Assembly: GCF_020009625.1 (NCBI RefSeq)
Contig: NZ_JAIHLP010000002.1
Coordinates: 3,100,001 to 3,164,000, forward strand
Direction of reading: 5' to 3'
Origin: Leifsonia poae
GTDB lineage: Bacteria; Actinomycetota; Actinomycetes; Actinomycetales; Microbacteriaceae
DNA length: 64,000 nt
Below the pieces are notes generated by a model. It saw only the letters and a program-made list of their open reading frames with translations. It was not told the origin of the DNA and made no database searches. A program made the position numbers and the translations under genes. Shown here in pieces: positions 60,009 to 64,000 of the stretch. Within the stretch, counting starts at the first letter, position 1, and the number at the start of each line of letters is the position of its first letter.

Positions 60009-61367
60009 ATGTCGCACTCACCCGGAACCCTCTCGCTCGACATCGTCGTGCCCGTCTACAACGAGCAGGCGACGCTCGACTCGTCGATCCGCCGCTTGCA
60101 CGCCTATCTGACCTCGCAGATCGAGCAGACCTGGCGTCTCACCATCGCGAACAACGCGAGCACGGATGCCACCGCATCCCTCGCCGACGCACTGGCCGCC
60201 GAGCTTGCGCACGTGCACGCCGTCCACCTCGCCGAGAAGGGGCGCGGGCGCGCACTCAAACAGGTGTGGGGTGCATCGCCGGCCGAGGTCCTCGTCTACC
60301 TCGACGAAGACCTGTCCACCGACCTGGCGGCACTTCCGCCCCTGGTGGCGCCGCTCCTGTCGGGGCACTCGGACCTCGCGATCGGCACCCGGCTCGGCCG
60401 CAGCGCTCGCGTCACCCGCGGGGGCAAACGGGAGTTCATCTCGCGCAGCTACAACCTGCTGCTGCGACGCACGATGGCCGTGAGCTTCAGTGACGCCCAG
60501 TGCGGGTTCAAGGCGATCCGCCGGGAGGTGGCCGAACGGCTGCTGCCCCTGGTGGAAGACGACGCCTGGTTCTTCGACACCGAGTTGCTGATCCTCGCCG
60601 AACGGGCCGGGATGCGCATCCACGAGATCCCGGTCGACTGGGTGGACGACCCGCACAGTTCGGTCGACATCGTGTCGACGGCACGAGAGGATCTCAAAGG
60701 GATGCTGCGCGTCGGCACCAACATCGCGCGCGGCCGCATCCCCCTCGAGTCGGTGTACGCCGAGCTCGGTCGCCGGCCGTTCGACCCGCCCCGGCCGCCC
60801 AGCTTCTTCGGGCAGGTCGTGCGGTTCGGTGTGGTCGGGGTGCTCTCGACGGCGGCATACGCCCTGCTGTACCTGGCGCTGTCGGTCTTCGTGCCCGCGC
60901 AGGCGGCGAACTTCGCCGCTCTGCTGATCACGACGATCGCGAACACGTGGGCCAACCGACGGTTCACCTTCGGGGTGCGCGGGCGGGTCGGCGCTGTGCG
61001 CCACCAGTTTCAGGGGCTCATCGTGTTCGGTATCGCCTGGGCCATGACCAGCGGTTCGCTCGCCGTGCTGCACGCCGCCGCACCGCAGGCGTCGGCGCGC
61101 CTTCAGCTGCTCGTCCTGTGTCTCGCCAACCTGGCGGCCACCTTCGTGCGTTTCGTGCTCCTGCGCCTGTGGGTCTTCCGGTCCCGGCGGCGCACGCCGG
61201 ATGCCGCCGGCCGAATGCCGGGCCCGCACCCGCACCCGCACCCGCACCCCATCGTCTTCGAGGGGTCGCAACACGCCGTCTCGGTGACCGGCCAGACGAC
61301 GCCTCACGACTCCTCGTTGCCGGAAACCACCCGAACCGCCGAACGACAGGAAGTGAACGGATCATGA
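60009..61367 (+). CDS. Bifunctional GT2 glycosyltransferase/GtrA-like membrane protein
   Basis: A 452-aa fusion. The N-terminal two-thirds of the first half is a DPM1/ArnC-like GT2 domain (VVPVYNEQATLDSSI, NNASTDATA, VLVYLDEDLSTDLAALPPL, DAQCGFKAIRRE, EIPVDWVDDPHSSVDI). The C-terminal ~130 residues form a four-helix GtrA domain (VRFGVVGVLSTAAYALLYLAL, IANTWANRRFTFGVRG). It should transfer a sugar from a nucleotide donor to polyprenyl phosphate and help flip it outward. ATG 60009 has AGGG 8 bp upstream; GTG 60000 is an alternative. It overlaps the mannosyltransferase gene by 4 bp, its likely user of the lipid-linked sugar. Confidence 0.9.
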   Translation: MSHSPGTLSLDIVVPVYNEQATLDSSIRRLHAYLTSQIEQTWRLTIANNASTDATASLADALAAELAHVHAVHLAEKGRGRALKQVWGASPAEVLVYLDEDLSTDLAALPPLVAPLLSGHSDLAIGTRLGRSARVTRGGKREFISRSYNLLLRRTMAVSFSDAQCGFKAIRREVAERLLPLVEDDAWFFDTELLILAERAGMRIHEIPVDWVDDPHSSVDIVSTAREDLKGMLRVGTNIARGRIPLESVYAELGRRPFDPPRPPSFFGQVVRFGVVGVLSTAAYALLYLALSVFVPAQAANFAALLITTIANTWANRRFTFGVRGRVGAVRHQFQGLIVFGIAWAMTSGSLAVLHAAAPQASARLQLLVLCLANLAATFVRFVLLRLWVFRSRRRTPDAAGRMPGPHPHPHPHPIVFEGSQHAVSVTGQTTPHDSSLPETTRTAERQEVNGS

Positions 61368-63499
61368 CCACCACGACACAAGACCGTCCCGCCGAAATCC
61401 CGGCGGCCGACCATCCCGTCGCGCCGCCCGGCGGGCGCCTGAGAGCCGCCGGTCGCTGGATCATCCGCGGGAGGGCGGACTCGGCCGTCTGGGAACGTCC
61501 GGCGCTGCTCGGCCTGCTGGGTCTCACGGCGCTGCTCTACCTCTGGGACCTCGCCGCCAGCGGCTGGGCCAACTCGTTCTATTCGGCCGCGGTGCAGGCC
61601 GGGTCGGTGAACTGGGAGGCGTTCTTCTACGGCTCATCCGATGCGGCCAACTCGATCACAGTCGACAAACCGCCCGCGAGCCTGTGGATCATGGCGCTCT
61701 CGGTGCGCCTGTTCGGACTCAGCTCGTGGAGCATCCTGGTGCCCGAGGCGCTGATGGGGGTGGCGACGGTGGCGCTGGTCTATTGCATCGTCCGCCGGCA
61801 CTTCTCCGCCCGCACGGCGTTGCTCGCGGGTGGGGTGCTGGCGATCACCCCCGTTGCCGCCCTCATGTTCCGGTTCAACAACCCGGATGCGCTGCTCGTT
61901 CTGCTGCTCACGGCCGCGACCTACTTCACCCTGCGCGGAATCGAGTCGGGACGGATGCGCTGGGTGATCTGGGCCGGCGTGGCCGTCGGTTTCGGGTTCC
62001 TCACCAAGCAACTGCAGGCGTTCCTGATCCTGCCCGTGCTCGCGGGCGTCTACCTCGCCGCCGCCCCGCTGTCGTGGCGGAAGCGGTTCGGCCATCTGTT
62101 CGCCGCGCTCGGCGCCGTGATCGTGTCGGCCGGCTGGTGGGTGGCGATCGTCGAACTCGTGCCCGCCTCGATGCGGCCATACATCGGCGGATCCCAGTCC
62201 AATAGTTTTCTGGAGCTGACTTTCGGCTACAACGGGCTCGGCCGACTCACCGGCGACGAGACAGGCAGCGTCACAGGCGGCGGCGGTGGCACTGCGACCG
62301 GCGGGATGTGGGGCGCCACCGGCATCCTGCGGCTGTTCGAGAACGAGGTCGGCGGGCAGATCGCCTGGCTGCTCCCGGCCGCTCTGGTGCTGCTCGTCGT
62401 CGGTCTCGTGCTCGGCCGCGCAGCCGGGCGAACGGATGCGCGCCGCGCGACGTTGCTGCTCTTCGGTGGCTGGCTCGTCGTGACCGCGCTGGCGTTCAGC
62501 TTCATGGCCGGAATCTTCCACGCCTACTACACGGTGGCGCTGGCGCCGCCGCTCGCCGGCGTGGTGGGCATCGGTGCTGCGGCGGTCTGGGCCGGCCGGA
62601 AGAAGGTGTGGGTGAGGATCGTCGCCGCGGTGGTGATGCTCGGCACCGCGATCTGGGCGTACGTGCTCCTGGAGCGCGCAGCGGACTGGCTGCCCTGGCT
62701 GAAATTCGTGGTGCTCGTGTTCGCCGTGATCGCCGCTGTTTTGCTCGTGCTCCCTCCGCGAGGCCGGATGCTCGCCGGTGCGACCATCGCCGTGAGTCTG
62801 GTCGGCGCTCTGCTGGCGCCGGCCGCGTACTCGCTCCAGACCGTGACGACGGGACACACCGGCTCGATCGTGACGGCCGGCCCGACCGTGAGCAGCGGGA
62901 TGGGCGGGTTCGGGGGCGGTCGCGGCGGAGCCGGAGGACCCGGTGGTGCCGGCGGAGGCTTCGGAGGCAACGGCGGCGCGCCGGGTGGGACCGGCGGCTC
63001 GAGCACAGCCCCCGGGGGAACCGGGACCGCCCCGGGTGGCACGGGAACCGCCCCGGGTGGCACAGGAACGGCGCCGGGTGGCACAGGAACGGCGCCGGGT
63101 GGGACGACAGGAACCGCGCCCAGAAGAACCGGTGGCGGTGCCGGGGGCCTGCTCTACTCCGGAACGGTCGGCTCCTCAGTGGCCGCACTTTTGAAGGCCG
63201 ACGCGAGCACGTACACCTGGGTGGCGGCCGCTGTCGGATCGAACTCGGCCGCGGGTTACCAGCTGGCCACGGGTGAAGCGGTGATGCCGATCGGCGGTTT
63301 CAACGGCTCCGATCCCTCGCCAACGCTGGCGGAGTTCCGAGCCGATGTCGCGGCCGGCAAGATCCACTACTTCATCGGCGGGGCCGTCGGGCAGTCGAAC
63401 GGCGGAAGCAACGTCTCCAGCCAGATCGCGAGCTGGGTGGAGAAGAACTACACGGCGAGCACGGTTGACGGGGTGACGCTCTACGATCTGACGAAATGA
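61364..63499 (+). CDS. GT39/ArnT-type membrane glycosyltransferase (mannosyltransferase-like)
   Basis: A 711-aa polytopic enzyme. The first extracytoplasmic loop has the NSFYSAAVQAGSVNWEAFFYG region and the catalytic-type TVDKPPASLW motif of ArnT/PMT proteins, followed by about ten more helices to residue ~495. An extracytoplasmic C-terminal part follows, starting with a Gly-rich stretch and PGGTGTA repeats and ending in a folded-looking domain (about 590-711). It should move a sugar from polyprenyl phosphate, made by the overlapping GT2-GtrA gene, onto a cell-surface acceptor. The acceptor is unknown. Confidence 0.9.
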   Translation: MTTTTQDRPAEIPAADHPVAPPGGRLRAAGRWIIRGRADSAVWERPALLGLLGLTALLYLWDLAASGWANSFYSAAVQAGSVNWEAFFYGSSDAANSITVDKPPASLWIMALSVRLFGLSSWSILVPEALMGVATVALVYCIVRRHFSARTALLAGGVLAITPVAALMFRFNNPDALLVLLLTAATYFTLRGIESGRMRWVIWAGVAVGFGFLTKQLQAFLILPVLAGVYLAAAPLSWRKRFGHLFAALGAVIVSAGWWVAIVELVPASMRPYIGGSQSNSFLELTFGYNGLGRLTGDETGSVTGGGGGTATGGMWGATGILRLFENEVGGQIAWLLPAALVLLVVGLVLGRAAGRTDARRATLLLFGGWLVVTALAFSFMAGIFHAYYTVALAPPLAGVVGIGAAAVWAGRKKVWVRIVAAVVMLGTAIWAYVLLERAADWLPWLKFVVLVFAVIAAVLLVLPPRGRMLAGATIAVSLVGALLAPAAYSLQTVTTGHTGSIVTAGPTVSSGMGGFGGGRGGAGGPGGAGGGFGGNGGAPGGTGGSSTAPGGTGTAPGGTGTAPGGTGTAPGGTGTAPGGTTGTAPRRTGGGAGGLLYSGTVGSSVAALLKADASTYTWVAAAVGSNSAAGYQLATGEAVMPIGGFNGSDPSPTLAEFRADVAAGKIHYFIGGAVGQSNGGSNVSSQIASWVEKNYTASTVDGVTLYDLTK
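63005..63114. repeat. 21-bp tandem repeat in the glycosyltransferase gene
   Basis: About five 21-bp units (for example ACCGCCCCGGGTGGCACAGGA) encode the heptapeptide TAPGGTG. The third and fourth units are nearly identical at DNA level, suggesting recent duplication. In-frame, so unit number can change without loss of function. Confidence 0.85.
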
Positions 63500-63525
63500 G
63501 TCGACGTCGGCGGCTCGCCCGCTCG

Positions 63526-63555
63526 CCCCGGCCGGCCATCACGGGCCGGTCGGGG
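63526..63555. terminator. Hairpin after the glycosyltransferase operon
   Basis: 12-bp stem CCCCGGCCGGCC (63526-63537) with GGCCGGTCGGGG (63544-63555), one G-T wobble and a 6-nt loop, 27 bp after the stop codon. No T tract. It probably contributes to termination before the LacI gene. Confidence 0.55.
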
Positions 63556-63642
63556 TGTCGCGCGCCCGGCTTCGCGGGGGTGCGACGACGCTCCCACGGC
63601 AACTTTTCGTCGCCCCTGGAGGTCGAGCGCCGGGGGCGAACG

Positions 63643-63648
63643 CATAAT
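63643..63648 (+). promoter_or_regulatory. -10 box of a probable leaderless lacI-type promoter
   Basis: CATAAT ends 6 bp before the GTG at 63655, matching TATAAT at five of six positions. GGGG following it is too close to the GTG for a Shine-Dalgarno. Confidence 0.5.
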
Positions 63649-63654
63649 GGGGTC

Positions 63655-64000
63655 GTGACAGAAGAGAAGTCGCCGTCGCGGGCACCGAGTATGCGGGATG
63701 TCGCCGGCCTGGCCGGGGTCTCGCATCAGACGGTGTCGCGGGTGATCAACGGGCATCCGAGCATCCGCGAGTCGACCCGGGAACGGGTTCGCCGGGCGAT
63801 GGACGAGCTGCACTACCGGCCGAACCGCGCAGCCCGGGCGCTCGTCACCTCACGCTCGAACACGATCGGTGTGCTCGCCGCCTCCACGGCCGCCCTGTAC
63901 GGACCCGTGTCGAGCATCGGAGCGATCGAGGATGCCGCCCGCGCGGCCGGCTACTACGTGAGCGTCACCCACCTCGCCACGCTCGCGGCGGAAGGGATCG
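63655..64000 (+). CDS. LacI-family transcriptional regulator, cut by the window end
   Basis: The first 115 residues are visible. HTH SMRDVAGLAGVSHQTVSRVINGHPSI, hinge-helix region LHYRPNRAARALVTSRSN, and the start of the ligand domain TIGVLAASTAALYGPVSSIGAIEDAARAAGYYV. The gene continues past base 64000. The regulated genes probably lie beyond the window; nothing here shows an obvious link to the preceding glycosyltransferases. Confidence 0.92.
   Translation, partial: MTEEKSPSRAPSMRDVAGLAGVSHQTVSRVINGHPSIRESTRERVRRAMDELHYRPNRAARALVTSRSNTIGVLAASTAALYGPVSSIGAIEDAARAAGYYVSVTHLATLAAEGI

Noticed and set aside
60500..61363. 288-codon upstream extension of the mannosyltransferase frame
   Set aside because: Overlaps the GT2-GtrA gene; the ATGA junction at 61364 gives a normal family N-terminus.
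63005..63114. Tandem repeats considered as a CRISPR array
   Set aside because: Units are 21 bp without spacers and encode an in-frame heptapeptide; no cas genes nearby.

Overview
The window is chromosomal DNA from a high-GC Actinomycete. Evidence for this is the very GC-rich third codon positions, many GTG starts, DtxR/ROK/LacI regulators, a PspC-fused histidine kinase, and the tRNA-Trp-secE-nusG-rplK-rplA block. Gene content fits Micrococcales, probably Microbacteriaceae; that family-level placement is inference. I see no integrase, transposase, phage or CRISPR array, so this is core and metabolic chromosome.

Layout. 1-4033: a DrrA/B-type ABC exporter and a RecQ-like helicase carrying a phosphoribosyltransferase-like tail. 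4176-10875: an envelope-stress module. A four-gene leftward operon (PspC protein, Ala/Pro-rich membrane protein, ABC-2 ATPase, permease) lies back to back with a rightward PspC-histidine kinase and LuxR-type response regulator. 10884-16141: a DUF559-type protein, an aminotransferase, tRNA-Trp, secE, nusG, rplK and rplA. 16169-21546: a secreted sedolisin (S53) peptidase, a GNAT acetyltransferase, a quinone-oxidoreductase-like enzyme, a DUF998 membrane protein and a YqaJ-like nuclease. 21566-30344: a carbohydrate catabolic locus with four Gfo/Idh/MocA oxidoreductases, two TIM-barrel isomerase/epimerase-like proteins, a ThuA-like protein and a ROK regulator, with operator-like palindromes at its promoters. 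30387-36775: a pentapeptide-repeat protein, a MacB-like ABC transporter, and a divergent OmpR/HisKA two-component system with a hydrolase. Two copies of one motif in mirror orientation occupy the gap between transporter and regulators. 36835-38013: rplJ-rplL behind an L10 leader. 38529-41008: a methyltransferase, MarR and an MFS exporter. 41043-45745: a LacI-controlled sugar ABC importer. 45849-51487: an ABC exporter, then a receptor-type class III nucleotide cyclase overlapping a mechanosensitive-channel gene with a cyclic-nucleotide-binding domain. 51496-57739: a manganese module (MntR-type box, Nramp importer, MntR, and a CaCA exchanger under a yybP-ykoY Mn riboswitch) enclosing the cystathionine beta-synthase/gamma-synthase pair. 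57780-64000: a small protein, a GAP-family membrane protein, an MscS channel, a GT2-GtrA/mannosyltransferase pair and a LacI gene cut by the window end.

Three cross-cutting observations stand out. (i) Many genes have a TANNNT-like -10 box ending 6-7 bp before the start codon and no Shine-Dalgarno, the signature of leaderless mRNAs. (ii) Three genes between 48.6 and 59.5 kb are each broken by one apparently missing base in a G/C run, which suggests uncorrected homopolymer errors or recent decay. (iii) Regulatory DNA is unusually readable here: a perfect MarR palindrome fills a promoter spacer, a 9-bp-arm MntR palindrome precedes mntH, and in the Mn riboswitch the aptamer's P1 strand can alternatively pair with the Shine-Dalgarno.

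The best candidate for a noteworthy system is the cyclase/CNBD-MscS pair. Both partners appear to have lost canonical residues (cyclase metal/adenine-site motif; CNBD phosphate-binding Arg), hinting at a non-standard ligand or ligand-independent coupling. The pairing itself has a precedent in mycobacteria (Rv2435c/Rv2434c).
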